64,000 bases of DNA from Ascaris suum (GCA_013433145.1 CM024180.1:2383001-2447000); one strand, 5' to 3'. Shown: positions 1 through 11,860, counted from the stretch's first letter. Made by a program: numbers and translations. Notes: generated by a model from the letters alone, not told the origin.

Positions 1-1361
1 AAACTTCTCGAGAGAAGAGCATTTTATTGGCGTCAGATCTGCAAATATCTGTGCGAATCCTTCAAATTCAGGTAGATATGATGAAATACACGGTAGATCT
101 AAATTGATGCATATTCTGCAAAGCACTAATTCGTCAGTTACAATTCAATTCTGATAAAGTAAATTATATTTACGTTTAAGTACATACCATAAAAATGCGC
201 TGGTCAATTTTGTTATGCAAGATGTGAAGTGTGCAACAGATATGAGTTAGGTTATTTGCATCATGATTACAACAAGCGGCTGATTTTGCATCTTGCATTT
301 TATTTCATCATTATTTGCATATATTTGAGTGGCCTCTAACACTTTATAATCATCCATCTTTGAATGAAGCTGTGGAATGAATCATCATCGATGATGAATC
401 TTAGACAAAATATGTTCGGAAGAAATTTGCTAGTGGCTTTGCTGAATTAATATGAATGCTTCAATTTTTTGCGTAAATATTCGAAGCGATAACTCAGCAA
501 CAATTCATCAACGCATTCAACTTGCAAATATAACAGTCTCCATTTCAGCTTCATTTCCTTTTGTTGATAACTCAACAAGTCATCAACATCGGCTTCATTC
601 CTTTGTTGAAAAAAACTTATTTTTCCACCATATTTCATTCATTCCCTTCAATCACTTCGTTAATATATCTCGATCGACAATTTAGAAAAAAATTGTTGAT
701 TACCAAGTTTTGCATGAAAATTACACAATACAAGAAGTGAATGATAATTCGTTTATTTGTTTTTGCGGTATTTTTTTAAAGCGATATTGTAATAGCACAG
801 TGAATTGCGCATTCATACGCAACGATGAACGTTTATATTGCAAGCAATCGGGAAAAAAAGCGACACAACGCCCGATCAACATAACGAATGCCCATACGCT
901 ATAGCTGGTTTAAGCCCTACGGGTTGCTACCGCTCTATAGATGTGTATATCTGTGGAATGCAATACTGGTTGTGCAGATAGATGTCGACGCTCTTAGCCT
1001 ATTTGATATGATGGTTGTTGCGCGAATTTTATGATATTGCTAGGAGAAATCATCTTATTGCTTCTTCACGCTCCTTTATGCTTTCGAGAACATTCAACAT
1101 CGTTTTCAATTCTCACTTTAACCTTCTTTCAAGCTCATTTATTTCGCAAGAATTTTTCTTTCGTCCTGTGTGGATTATCAGATTTCAATAGTGGTCATAT
1201 TGGTTATTGTGGAGGTCGTACTGTTCGTTAAGATCATTTCTGACTGTAATGATCGATACTAATAATTGTTTAGTAAATTTTTTCAATCGCTAACTAGTTT
1301 TTTAAAGATGGCCCCTTGCTTGTACACAGCGGATGAAATTCACTATTTAAAGTAAACTTCA
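1..1361. other. Intergenic or intronic AT-rich DNA
   Basis: No exon with convincing splice sites was found here. Short open frames exist on both strands, including one at 447-638 on the minus strand with coding-like composition (a Gln/Lys/Leu-rich frame), but no acceptor or donor frames it clearly. Confidence 0.4.
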
Positions 1362-1579
1362 ATGCCGAAATTAAATACAGAGTTTTTGCTGCTGCTTTCG
1401 AATTTGCGCCTGAGTGATGCTTTCGGATGGACTCTGTGCGAACATGAAGATACCATAAGATACTTTCAAACAACACAACAGCAAATGGATGTTTTTTTTT
1501 CGGCATTCCGAGAGCATTCCATTCCTACAAATATCATTCCCATTGCGGGCTGCAATGATGTAAGCAATATCTTTCCTTT
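1362..1579 (+). CDS. Candidate exon, unidentified protein
   Basis: An open frame begins with ATG at 1362 (MPKLNTEFLLLLSNL...) and stays open for 72 codons until a strong donor, TTT|GTAAGTACC, at 1580; the frame would otherwise stop one codon later. The exon would end in phase 2. The donor consensus and the coincidence of frame end and donor are the only support. No homology is recognised. It could be an upstream exon of the Ser/Thr-rich gene at 5.2-9.7 kb, a separate gene, or chance. Confidence 0.22.
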
Positions 1580-2588
1580 GTAAGTACCATTCTTCAAGCG
1601 AGAGGACAATCCTTATCACATATTCTTCCTACCAGAAGAAAACAAGCAAAGTGGTCGTTCTGTGACATCTTGTGAGGGATTCTGAATAAAACGATAGGAT
1701 AAATTTTGAACGTTGCTGAAATTTTCCTGTTGTGGGGAGATGTTGAAAAAATTACCACATTTCTATAGAAAGGGTATTTTAGGCTAAAGGAACGGAAAGG
1801 TATATGAAATGCAGAGAAAAAAAGCTGCTTGAAAGACTAGGCGAGATGAAGTCGGGCCAAATATGCAAGAACTTGGTCATTTTTGCTGAACTATTTGCAC
1901 CGATAATAGCTAATTGAAAAAAAATGTTTTGCTCTAATCGTAATATTCCACTGACATATCAAAACAAGGAAAAGCAGGAAAAAAGTTGATTAGTATTCAA
2001 TAATGAGTGATCTCCTGCAAGCATTACAATGGGGAGGTGAAACCTCAATCATTCATCAATAGTCTCTAAGTAATTCTCAATTGTTAGCCAAGTTTTTCAA
2101 ATGGGAATATAATTTATTGTAATGGAATATGACAGCGGCAAAACAAATCTCTGAATTCTTGAAAAGAAGCCTTTAATAAATTGTTAGAGAGGTATAAAAA
2201 ATTCATCGTTCAGATTTTTCCTGAACGTTATCCTTCATGCCTATTTATAGGGCAAATGTATTCACTGTGAGTGTGGGTGGCATTCATGGAAATTTTGTTT
2301 TACCCGTCTATAGTATTCTAGATTCTCCCAACGTCAAGGAACGATTACCTTCAATTAAAGTTTCGCCTATCGCTCTTAGTAGTATAATAATATGAAGTGT
2401 TTCATTAAACCAACTGGTCGCTATAATGCGCTTATCAGTAAAATGTGGTTGGTGTGATTTATTGAAGAAGTGCTTGAAGAATATGCCTACTTGAACGTAT
2501 CGTTTACGAGATTGTCAATATATGCCTCGATTCAAAGGCACTAAAATATTTCAATCCATGAAAAAATGCATTAATATTCATCTTGCAG
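1580..2588. other. No gene seen
   Basis: This AT-rich stretch has no frame with paired splice signals that I can support. It may be an intron if the flanking candidate exons are real. Confidence 0.4.
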
Positions 2589-2772
2589 GTTCTCAAACCT
2601 ATGGCCGTTATTTCGTTATATGGTGCCTCGATATTTTTCTTTCTCTTCACATACACCCTTGACGGTCTGTCAATAAATCAAAATCATGCAGAAAATAGAA
2701 ACAGGCTAGTGCTAGTCTCAGTTTCTGTAAATTCTTGCATGCCTTTCAGTGAAATAACAACTACACTCAAAC
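2589..2772 (+). CDS. Candidate first exon with signal peptide
   Basis: A good acceptor (TTCATCTTGCAG) ends at 2588 and an ATG follows at 2601. The frame starts MAVISLYGASIFFFLFTYTL, a short N-terminus plus a hydrophobic core that looks like a signal peptide, followed by a polar Asn-rich segment. A donor AAAC|GTATGC at 2773 would end the exon in phase 1. The acceptor 12 bases before the ATG fits either spliced-leader trans-splicing or a 5' UTR intron. The exon lies upstream of the Ser/Thr-rich gene on the same strand and could supply its secretion signal, but the intervening exons are not resolved. Alternative donors at 2727 (GTAAAT) and 2781 (GTATAA) exist. Confidence 0.33.
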
Positions 2773-2958
2773 GTATGCTTGTATAATTTTATTGACTTCT
2801 GCTCCTTAAAAGTTTCACATTTTCTCAAAACCTAACGTGAATTGCCTTTCAAATTGAAATGTGTTGGTAGAGAGAGTTCGTTATTCCGTATTATTTTTTC
2901 ATCATAAATTAAAGAGTTCAGTTAAGTCACTTTTATTAAGAAAACTTTGAAACTATAG

Positions 2959-3017
2959 GCAGTGAAATGGTGATGGGTGATGGCACATTACGCGACATTC
3001 TAATATGCAGTGATCGT
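2959..3017 (+). CDS. Candidate small exon following the signal-peptide exon
   Basis: The stretch lies between an acceptor (AACTATAG, ending 2958) and a strong donor (CGT|GTGAGTC at 3018). Only one frame is open; it begins with two bases, so it needs a preceding exon ending in phase 1, which the 2589-2772 candidate provides. It encodes SEMVMGDGTLRDILICSDR and ends in phase 0. It is too short to identify. Confidence 0.25.
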
Positions 3018-3712
3018 GTGAGTCAAACCGCAGTTATTTAGCGCACTAAGCACGATTATGACACGGAAGATTACAACATGGATGACTGCAGCACGAACAG
3101 GTCTAGCGGAAGTTCGATGAATGCGATAAGGCACCTAATGGGTTTTCCTTCATTAGAAGTTTTGCTACACTCGGTGATAGGTGATAAGGCTGTGAAGTTT
3201 CACTCATGGAATTTGTTAGAATATTGCAGTTCTCCACCTTATGAAATTCTATTTTATTGTCATGTTAAGGTTCACGGCGAACAAACAATTTTCCGAAGGA
3301 TGTCATTCAAAAGCTTCGGTGTTACTTAAAAGACTCAAACCTTGGACCCTTCGAGGTTTGAAGTGATCAGAGGTTGAATTTATGCTTTCTTCAAACATAG
3401 TCTCCATCGAACATCGCAGATGTCGACATATGCATTGTCGATTCAATGCCCAATTTGTATTTCGTTTTACTCTCAGGAATTCTACTGCATTAAATTTTCC
3501 TAGCAGGAAGTGCAGCAAAAGATGACGGTGCTTACTGTCCTCTCTATTGCTACGCTTATGTTGAAGATATGTAAAAACGGGTGTATTAGAGGTGGCCGGT
3601 AGAGAGTAATCAAATAATTAAATATATGAGTGCATTATTGCGCATATTTCCTGATGAAAACAGCTGGTCTGATGAGGACTGCTGCAGCACCTGTATGCAG
3701 CACTTTCTTTGA
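3018..3712. other. Unresolved interval with short open frames
   Basis: Several short frames are open on both strands, for example after the acceptor at 3401 (SIEHRRCRHMHCRF...) and around an ATG at 3522 (MTVLTVLSIATLMLK). None gives a phase-compatible chain with both neighbours, so no exon is called. Confidence 0.3.
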
Positions 3713-4000
3713 CGAAATTTCCCTTCTTTTTCTCGCACTTTTACAAAACTCTGTTCTAGAAGGTCAAGCAACAACGAGACGAATCTCGACAGCACTTTCA
3801 CCAATGTTCAGTCGCATAAGATGCCAATTGAAATCCTCGAACCCGATCTTGCTCGTCGAATTTTCGTTGGTGCTAACAATCCATTGATGCGAACTACTAT
3901 CAGAAATTCGCCACGAGTGACATTAAAACCAAACGGTTGGCATTCCTTTCAAAAAATTAGTACCGACTTTATTGACAATGCTAAGTCGGTCTTTTCATAG
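3713..4000 (+). CDS. Coding-like open frame, unidentified
   Basis: A 95-codon frame without an ATG near its start is open from 3713 to a TAG at 3998. Its composition is protein-like (for example IEILEPDLARRIFVGANNPL) and an acceptor (GTTCTAG) ends at 3759 inside it. No strong donor is present, so it would be a terminal exon or a partial exon with a weak donor. It may belong to the gene at 5.2-9.7 kb or be a chance frame. Confidence 0.22.
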   Translation, partial: RNFPSFSRTFTKLCSRRSSNNETNLDSTFTNVQSHKMPIEILEPDLARRIFVGANNPLMRTTIRNSPRVTLKPNGWHSFQKISTDFIDNAKSVFS

Positions 4001-5237
4001 TCCACCTAAGAGAACTATTCGCATAAAGCAAACTTTTCGCTTCTCGACTCAATGCTTTGCTGGTCTCCCTCAGTCAAAGTTGAAAGTATTTCGAAAATGG
4101 GCGCTCATTAACTGAGCACATTTGATTGGAATCAAATTTTGGTGACATGAGGAAGTATAAAAAATGACGAACAAATTTCGTTTGATGAATGCTGAAGTAA
4201 AATTTGATTTCCCAAACGAATTTGATCGGCCAGTTATAATTATATTTGTTAGGAATGCCCTCAAAGAAAAATTCCGCTTTCTAACGTTACCAAAGGAAAC
4301 GTTCGTTCATTTTTACCCTCCTTGCTTATTGCTTCTCGAGAACCTTTTGTTATCGCTTATGTAGGTAGGTGCTCTGAAAGTTCGTCCATAGTAGTATAGC
4401 TCAGTCTTGCCACTTCCAGTCTGCTATTGCAACGCTCTATCGCAGACGGATTTTTGATACACGTACTTCTACTGAACAACACCATAATTTAATGCTCAAA
4501 CTTTATTGACAATTCGTTACGTGGAACTAGGTAACCAGTACTCTATTTTCATGAGTGTGCGCAAAAGTGAAAGAGCTGTGAATGTAAACTGTGAAAAAGG
4601 TTTATGTCCATGGAAGAATAGATTCATCGAAGAAAAAAAAGTTCATGCAGGAAGAAATTCCCCAAGTGCATAGAGAGCAATCATATGCGCTAAAATTATC
4701 AACGAAAACTTGAGGATATAGGTGAGGAAACTTCACTGAACAATAACGGCTTCGAAGATGATAAAATAATAAAGGAAAATGAAACAAAACTAGATATCAC
4801 CAATAAGAAAACACAAAGTGATGAACTGATTTTTTTCTCATTCGGCTGTGTGTCACTTGCTTATTAGATATTCCGACTCTTTTATCATTGCATTTTTAGA
4901 ATTTAGTTTGCAATTTTCTTTGCATAGTTTGCAAACAGTCAAAACGCTAAACATCACTGCAAATAGACTGCATCATTTGCAGAAAGTCACAACTCCAACT
5001 AATCGTTACTATGACTACGGGTAATTTCGAAGTAAAGATTTAGGTCGTCTTCATCGCTGAGTAAGAAAATAGTTTGCTGTGCCAATTAGTTAGGTTGATG
5101 CTGGTATCAAGCACCTTCTATGTAATCCTAACTTCGTCAAATAACCTGGTTGAAAGACCACGACGTCACTTATTTGAATACTAGATTGTCCTCTATGTCA
5201 TCGCGAAGTTTTATTGGTACAGAGTATGCATTTTTAG
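4001..5237. other. Probable intron, no exon resolved
   Basis: This is AT-rich with short frames only. The final bases (GCATTTTTAG) form a good acceptor for the exon starting at 5238, so at least the right part is likely intron. Confidence 0.45.
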
Positions 5238-6331
5238 TTCGACTCCGCCGTGCCGCTGAATTGCCGTCTTCGAAACTGACAGCTTTTATACTGTCGTCCG
5301 TTAGAGCAGGAATCACTAAGCCTTCCATTGAAGCCGAACCCGAAAAGGGCTTTAAATCAGCTCAAAATAACGACATTTTGGACGCTGCCGTCGGCTATAT
5401 CAGCACCGAGAAAATAGATTCGAATCCAAATACAACGCATCTGAATGAAACTGCAGACAAGCCTACATCTAGCGACAAAGGAGAGAACATATCACATGTA
5501 TTAACATCACAATCGATTAAACGAGAAATAACAACAACAGCGATGACAGCAGATTCTCCTACAGCATCGTTTTCACATAGCACTCAAGTTATGCCAACAA
5601 CAGACGCGGAGTCGGGTTCCACTTCTGCGAAGGAGATATTGACAGAAGGAAACGTTGACTTCAGCATAGTGCTACAATCTTCCGCTGGGATTCCTGAATT
5701 TGCTGACGATTCCACACGAACAACAACGGTGGCAAAGAGTGCTCATGAAAGAGGAAACCTTGAGGATACCGTCAGCACAGTGGAACATTTGTCGGAACTG
5801 CCGACAGCAGAGCCAACCTTGGACGTTATGACAAAGGTAGCGATACCTATTCGAAATGCGCTTTTGAGTGATGGTGATGTAACTCCACGAACAACAACAA
5901 CAGCTGATTTAAAAGTAACGGAAGTGACCAATGGTTCTATGAAGCAACAAACATCATCAGACGTTTCAATTCCACTCAGTTCCAATCGGCCAACTAGTGA
6001 CCCTCAGGACGCATTATTATATCAAACCCAAGAGGAGGGTAAATTTGTATTGGACACACTCCCCCAACAGCATATTCTCGTCATTGGCAATGAAGTACGA
6101 ACCATGGATCCGGTTGAAACACCCTCCGGATCAAAGTTTTTCACATTTTGGCATCGCGACAAGCGTCGCCGAGTGAAAATTCAAGCTACATATCTCCTCA
6201 ACGACCACTTTTTTGGTCCCGATCCATTAAAAACTAATAGAACTGTCATAAGTGGATCGACATCGTGGAATAAATCATATAAAGTGGAGGACGATTTTGC
6301 GCGAACAAAAAGAGATGCTAAACCGCCATTC
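5238..6331 (+). CDS. Exon: Thr/Ser-rich segment
   Basis: The acceptor GCATTTTTAG ends at 5237 and the donor TTC|GTAAGT starts at 6332. The exon opens with two bases completing a codon, so a 5' exon ending in phase 1 is expected. It encodes 364 codons with many TTT, TTTT and ST runs (for example [10 protein letters not shown]) and a more ordered C-terminal 100 residues containing [20 protein letters not shown]. There is no cysteine. The frame extends upstream to about 5150 with an ATG at 5195, so an unspliced start there cannot be excluded, but that N-terminus is not a signal peptide. Confidence 0.7.
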
Positions 6332-9300
6332 GTAAGTTCTGCTCTCCTCAATTAGCAAGGTTCGCATTTGATATTTAACCATTACGAAGGAAGGCCATCT
6401 CCTCAACTTACGCTACATCCTGAATTAAATCAAGTTTCTCTCCAAGGGTCATTCCGACTATTTCCTTGCAAGTATAACTCTCAGAGAATGAAATTCACTT
6501 GAAACTTTAGCCTTTGTTCTAAAGCAAAAAAAACGTTTTCTAAGGAAACTATTATTTTCACGTTTGCATGTTAAAAACCCAAATGCGCAACCACCAGAAG
6601 CGATTTACTGTTATTCGTATGGTGACTACCTGAAAGGTTGTTAAGAGAGGCCATTCTAGCAATGTGGCAGCATTATTTATACTGATATTTATAATAGGCT
6701 CATGTATCCTTGCTGTTTGTACTGGATTTTTTATCTCAACATGAAACGAACTTCACTGCAGAGTACGATTTTCGGAATGCAATTTGGGCTATCTTCGCGA
6801 TTACGAAGAGATGCTTCACGCTACCTCAACAAGCAGATTGAAGCCACTAGCGAACCCCATAACGATAGCATCCCATCCACCGTCAACAGCAATATTTTCC
6901 CATCGTCGACATCACAACGCTCCAAAACATCACCTACTAATGCTACCGCACATGTCGGCAATAGAAAAAGGCCACTTCATCTCGTTGAGCGTGACGACGC
7001 TAAGCCCGCCTATACTCCACGCTTGGTCGCAGTCACTAAAACCCCGAAACTTCCAACGTTAAGAACACCTATAAATAGATCCAAACTGATGGATGTTGTC
7101 GAAAACGAGCAGTATAAACGGCAACCGATCCGAATAATGCCGCAAATCAAAGACAAAAAGCCACACAATGTGGTAGCAAGGGACGAGCCACTGTTTGAGG
7201 GCAATGACCTGGTTGGAGATTTGTCAACCTTTTTGACGGGTGGGGCATTTGCGCCTCCTAACCAAGTCGATAACGTGCAATCGTCACTGTCAACAGTACA
7301 GGAAATGAGACAGCCTGTCATGTTCGAAAATCAATCACCTTCGTTGAATCCATCATCAATAAATTTTGAGCCCGCAATTTTTGCTCAAGGGCCTGCTATC
7401 GTCTCCCAAAATTTCGGTCCTCAGGCAATGCCAATTATGCAGAACCCCGCTGTCGAATCCAGCTCCATTCCGCAAAGTCTTACTCCACAGTTCGCCCAGC
7501 AGGAGCAAGTCATCCCTCAAAATCAGCTATATTTCATAGAAACTTCCGGCACGGATCTTAACCCACAACCACAGCTTGTCCTTCTCCGTCCTATTCCGCC
7601 AGATGTATCGCTTCAGCAGCCGATGCAGCTAAGACCCGAAACAGTGCAATTCCCTCCTCCTCCTTTCTCACTTGGACAGATGCCATCAGTAACTAACAAT
7701 CCACCAATACCGCGAAGTCCACACTCGCTAGAGCCTTTTCCAACTCTTCCGCCACAAGCACAGCAGACCTCAACCAGTGCACCACAAACACCAACGATTT
7801 CATTCCGAATACGTGAACGTACTGAGGTATTCTCACCTGAGACGCAACAACCACAAACGACAACGACAGATCCATATTATACTACTGAAGCAATAGCATT
7901 ACGGATTTTCGCACATTTTGATGCAGAACCGCCAAATACCAGCAGCTCAACTGACTTAGAATTAAATGGAGATGCTAACGCGTCGCCTGAACGCTCAACG
8001 ATTATCGGAACAAATGAGGACGAGAACGATCGAGAACGATCGGCGATAATGAATGAGGAAGGAAGTAAACTTACACAGGAAATAGATTCACCACATTTGA
8101 AAGCACGTTCAATAAATCAGAGAAAACGCATTTCGGAGCAAAATTCGAACACAAATGAAGCGAAGGTTAATGAGGAGGAAAATACTTCCTATGCGGAAAA
8201 AAGAATCACTGAAATTCTAAATGAGACAACGAAACCTTATCGTGTTATTAAAGTTGTTAGAAAAGGTGCTAGACGATCATCGGCAATCAATCGATCTTCA
8301 TTAGCACCTAATCCAATAATGATTCGTAATGCATCAGAAACATCCATGTCAACCATAACCGAACAGCGTTTGCTAAACGCTAGAAATGAACAAGTGAAAA
8401 CAACAATGTCGGTTGATAGTATCGCGTCGACGACCGTGACGGATTCATCGATAATATCGACTAATCTGAAAAATTTCACGGATACTAAATGAGAGTAAGT
8501 ACCAAAATTTTGAATCTCTAAATAGCAAAAAAAAAAAACAGTTGTATTTAATTGAAGTTTTCCCCTAGCTGTAAATGTGATCTCTTCATGATGATTTAAA
8601 GAAACTGCAAAAAGTGAAGAACCGCCTTCTTCAGAATTATTCTCCAAATAGATGCTGTTAAACCGCTGAAAGTGATATGTTTGATAGTGGAAAACTCAAA
8701 AATTTTTCACTAAAGTTTGTCTTTTTTTTGCATTATCGAATGAATGTTAATAAGAATGAAGCTATTTTTTCAAAAATTCTGAGTTTCAGCAGCAGTGTCT
8801 CAAGAAGACCTTTTTTGAATTAAAAAAAATATGGCAAGGTTCAAACATGCATAACAAGAGGCTTGTAAGGCTTGAAGAGGACGCTTCTGCAATCCTCTGT
8901 CAAATTAGCTAATCTCATAAGTTACTAATAAAATGATCTCAATATATGAAATAATGCTTTTTTTTTTAAAAAATGAACTCAGCCGCTTATACGAATCTCC
9001 TGAAAAAGAGAAAAAATCGTCTTTTTTTTTTTCAATGTGAATGCCATATTTATGATAGAGATAATTCGTTGCAGTGCTAAATATCTACAACTTCATTTGA
9101 AGGCTTATGGATGAAAATGAAATAGAGTACAGATTATCACGTTAGGATGTAAGCTGTACCTATTGAATTTCCTGCATCTACCTTACATGTTTCACTTGTT
9201 GAAACCTTCGGGCATCTTTATAGATTTTTCTCTTGTTTTGGAGTTGATAGATTAATATGAAAGGTGATAGCGGTGGTTATCATATGGTGCATATTGTTTT

Positions 9301-9738
9301 CCATCAAAAAAAAATTTTTTATCTTTTTTAGCGATTCTCAAGTTGCTACTATGAAATAGGTAGATAGACGCATATACCACTTGCACACAGATATGGTGTT
9401 GTCAGACAGACTCATGCACCACATACACACAGACATGATTTTCACTACATTGCGCTCCGTAAACACAAATTTCGCTTGTGCACCGAGAAACTTCTTTCCA
9501 CGTCAACTTACCGTCTATCAGGTGAGCCTTTTCGCAAATCATTTTAAGCAACGTTTGCCACCTATGATTAATTGCAATCATTATGCAGTGTTGAGATAAT
9601 ATATGGCCGAATTTTTCAGGAGATCATAAAGGATGCATAAAAATTTTGACGATCAAAGATCAACGGTATGAAACAATGGCTAACAGGTTAGCCACGGATG
9701 TGATTATCGAGAATGAATTGTTTGTAAATATGTCATAA
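5238..9738 (+). CDS. Ser/Thr/Pro/Gln-rich disordered protein, 3' exons of gene
   Basis: Four exons are supported: 5238-6331, 6762-8494, 9391-9521 and 9620-9738 (stop TAA 9736-9738). Phases match at every junction (0, then 2, then 1). The first two exons encode about 940 residues with no cysteine, rich in Ser, Thr, Pro, Gln and Asn, with many N-glycosylation sequons and basic sites of the RLRR, KRRR and KR type. This is what a secreted or cuticle-associated disordered protein would look like, but no domain is recognised and the location is inferred. The last two exons encode a shorter, more ordered His/Lys-rich tail. An in-frame TGA sits at 8490-8492. The 5' end is not resolved. An AATAAA at 10046 could be the poly(A) signal. 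Confidence 0.6.
6762..8494 (+). CDS. Exon: Pro/Gln/Ser-rich segment ending at an in-frame TGA
   Basis: The acceptor CTTCACTGCAG ends at 6761 and continues the previous exon in phase 0. The frame encodes 576 residues without cysteine: a basic start ([11 protein letters not shown]), a Pro/Gln-rich middle, and an Asn/Ser/Thr/Glu-rich end. The frame also runs upstream to an ATG at 6702, but that piece (MYPCCLYW...) is unlike the rest and lies in the intron by this model. A TGA at 8490-8492 is followed after two bases by AGA|GTAAGTACC, a perfect donor at 8495. The two bases after the TGA give phase 2, which fits the next exon. Confidence 0.65.
9391..9521 (+). CDS. Exon: His/Arg-rich segment
   Basis: The acceptor CTTGCACACAG ends at 9390 and a strong donor CAG|GTGAGC begins at 9522. 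Read in the phase left by the 8495 donor, the exon is open and encodes [20 protein letters not shown]... A second frame starting at ATG 9393 is also open, but after splicing to 9620 it stops after six codons, whereas the preferred frame continues for 38. Confidence 0.5.
9620..9738 (+). CDS. Terminal exon
   Basis: The acceptor GAATTTTTCAG ends at 9619, giving an intron of only 98 bases. In the preferred phase the exon encodes 39 residues ending ...[12 protein letters not shown] and a TAA. It contains [20 protein letters not shown], which has ordinary globular composition unlike the rest of the protein. Confidence 0.5.
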
Positions 9739-11252
9739 ATATTGCGAAATTCTATGCAATCGCTCTTATCCACATGCATGACAAGATTCACGGACAATTC
9801 TCCTCCCTTATTGAGAATGTTTGGGTTGAAAGGAAACAAAATGTGATTCAAGTCGAGCGATAAATTAAGACAAAAAATATCACTATTGATCCATTGATCA
9901 TTACCACTGATCAACCGTTAATACTTGCAAAATCATTTGCGCAATCTGCTGCATTCATTTAGTCGGATTACAGAAGTAAAGACTGCGCACAATTCGGTCA
10001 TTTTTTTAATGGGATTTTTTAAACGATGGAATTTCCAGGGCAAAAAATAAACTGCACACTGCAGAGCAAAAATTATGCAAATTGCAGTAAAATAGAGCTT
10101 TCCACAACTGTAGTATGTCCCAACGAGATAAGCCAAGTGACCAATATGGAACCCTATTTTGTCGTAAATATGGATGCGGTAAATTGATCCTCAATTGCGA
10201 GTAATAGTTACCAGCATATAACGATTGTTTGTAGAAGATTCATTTAAGTAATTCGTATCAATCACAAGCGATCGAAACAAAACGCTTGATTTTCTGTTAC
10301 AGTGAAGATGTACAGTATTACATGCAAATGTATTAAGAGTTCTCAAACGCAATAGAAAAGCAAGCTTAGAGCATTCCGGTTTTACATGATGCCCAATTAA
10401 ATGCTCCTATTGCCGTCCTGAAATTGTTGGGAAACCCACCTCCCCACTTCGGCCTATCCCCTGTCCCCTGTGAGCTTCCTTCTTCGCGTGACGAGAGGAA
10501 AGAGAACAAAGGCTAGGAGGAGCGCTATATTCTAGGATAATAATTAGCCTGCTCTGTTGTAAGCCTGTTTCTTCCAAGACTTCCTGGCATTTCTCTGAAC
10601 TTTCTATGCCAACATGCTAAATGGCGAGCTCATTGTCTCCAACTCTAAGCGAGGTTTTATGCTTGAAATGATGAACTTACTTTCGACGGAAAGCGAGTTG
10701 TTCAGTGCGAAGTATATGCATAAATATGCATAACGAAGCATAGCTTTGTTCCTAAAAACCAGTCTAGTGTTATAAGCACGTAGTGATAGTTTTCAAATAT
10801 TTCTTTAAGGCCACTGAAGCTCCTTTCATAAAAAAGTGCTAAAGGCTCAAAGCCAAGCAGTTGGAATGAGAACGGAATATAGTCAGATTTTGCTTCAGCT
10901 TGCACACTCCATATTATGTAAATATTTAAACTTAGTTCTCTCGAAATGTTCCTTGTTCGAGTGTTTCCAAGTCGTCAAAATTGCTTGAAGCGAAAGAAAG
11001 GTGTAGAAGATGCACGTTAGGCAATGTGAGGAGTGTGAAAGTCCAATCGATTATAAGCTTCAATAAGGGAAAGAGGTCGTTGTTGATTTTAAACAGTCTT
11101 AAGCCAAGGATTTACTTCATCCCAGGAAATATGCGCCTAAATCGGCCAGTGATGCTGCCGTTCTGCATATTTAAATGGTGCCAATCGGTTTTCTAAATTT
11201 CCGACGAATAATAAAAATATCTGAAATATGGCCGTCAATATTTCAATTGATC
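9739..11252. other. 3' UTR and intergenic AT-rich DNA
   Basis: After the terminal exon there is an AATAAA at 10046. The rest holds short frames on both strands without paired splice sites. Confidence 0.4.
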
Positions 11253-11530
11253 TTATCGGCCATTTTCTGCAGGAATTGGTTCTCTCACCGCTATTGGGGG
11301 ATTTTTCAATATGCCTACAAATTTCTTGACATCTTTATTCGCACAGAACTCCGTTCGTAATCGATGGGTCAGCTGAAAGGGTGATCTGAGGAGTTGTTCA
11401 AGATGAGGACTGTGCTCGATAAATTTTCTAACAAAACCTTTGATGCGGATCAAGCATGCAATTTCTCAACCAGAAAAATTTCGTCAAATGAGCTGTCGAC
11501 TGCATTCAATCAAATCTCTACCCCATCCGA
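11253..11530. other. Coding-like island, strand undecided
   Basis: On + an acceptor (TTTTCTGCAG, ending 11271) is followed by an open frame reading IGSLTAIGGFFNMPTNFLTS, and further on a frame SEELFKMRTVLDKFSNKTF runs to a TAA. On the minus strand a 66-codon frame (MIRIKGFVRKFIEHSPHLEQ...) spans 11253-11453. Both look protein-like because antisense frames in register share base periodicity. No known family is recognised. Confidence 0.25.
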
Positions 11531-11860
11531 TTCCATGTAAAAGTCTCATAAATGCCTTGAATTCGAAGAGTCATCAACGGAAATTTGGCCAAGATCGGAT
11601 ATGGTTTAGAAAGTAGCGTAACAGCAATATGTCGGACAATAAAAACATCACAGCAAGAAACTCCTAAATTTTCTAAATCGAATGAAGTAATAATCAAAAA
11701 CGACAGCTCAAAAAACCTTAAACGAAAAAACATATACCGTTACGATCAGCATTATACACAGATCAACATTTTCATATATTTAATAAGATTTCGATCTCAC
11801 AAATATCTAGCAGATTATGGTGTAACACTTGATAGATGCGGTAATATTAGGCTATCTTAG

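Noticed and set aside
902..945. Possible tRNA-like hairpins near TAGCTGG...GGTTGCTACC
   Set aside because: No A-box/B-box pair or cloverleaf could be formed.
6702..6761. ATG at 6702 as the start of the Pro/Gln-rich protein
   Set aside because: The first 20 codons (MYPCCLYW...) differ in composition from the cysteine-free remainder, and the acceptor ending at 6761 restores phase 0 with the upstream exon.
8237..8647. 136-codon minus-strand frame
   Set aside because: It lies antisense to the long coding exon and is its shadow.
9381..9599. Frame starting near 9381 as a 49-residue two-exon protein
   Set aside because: The other frame of the same exons joins in phase with the large upstream gene and continues much further after the intron.
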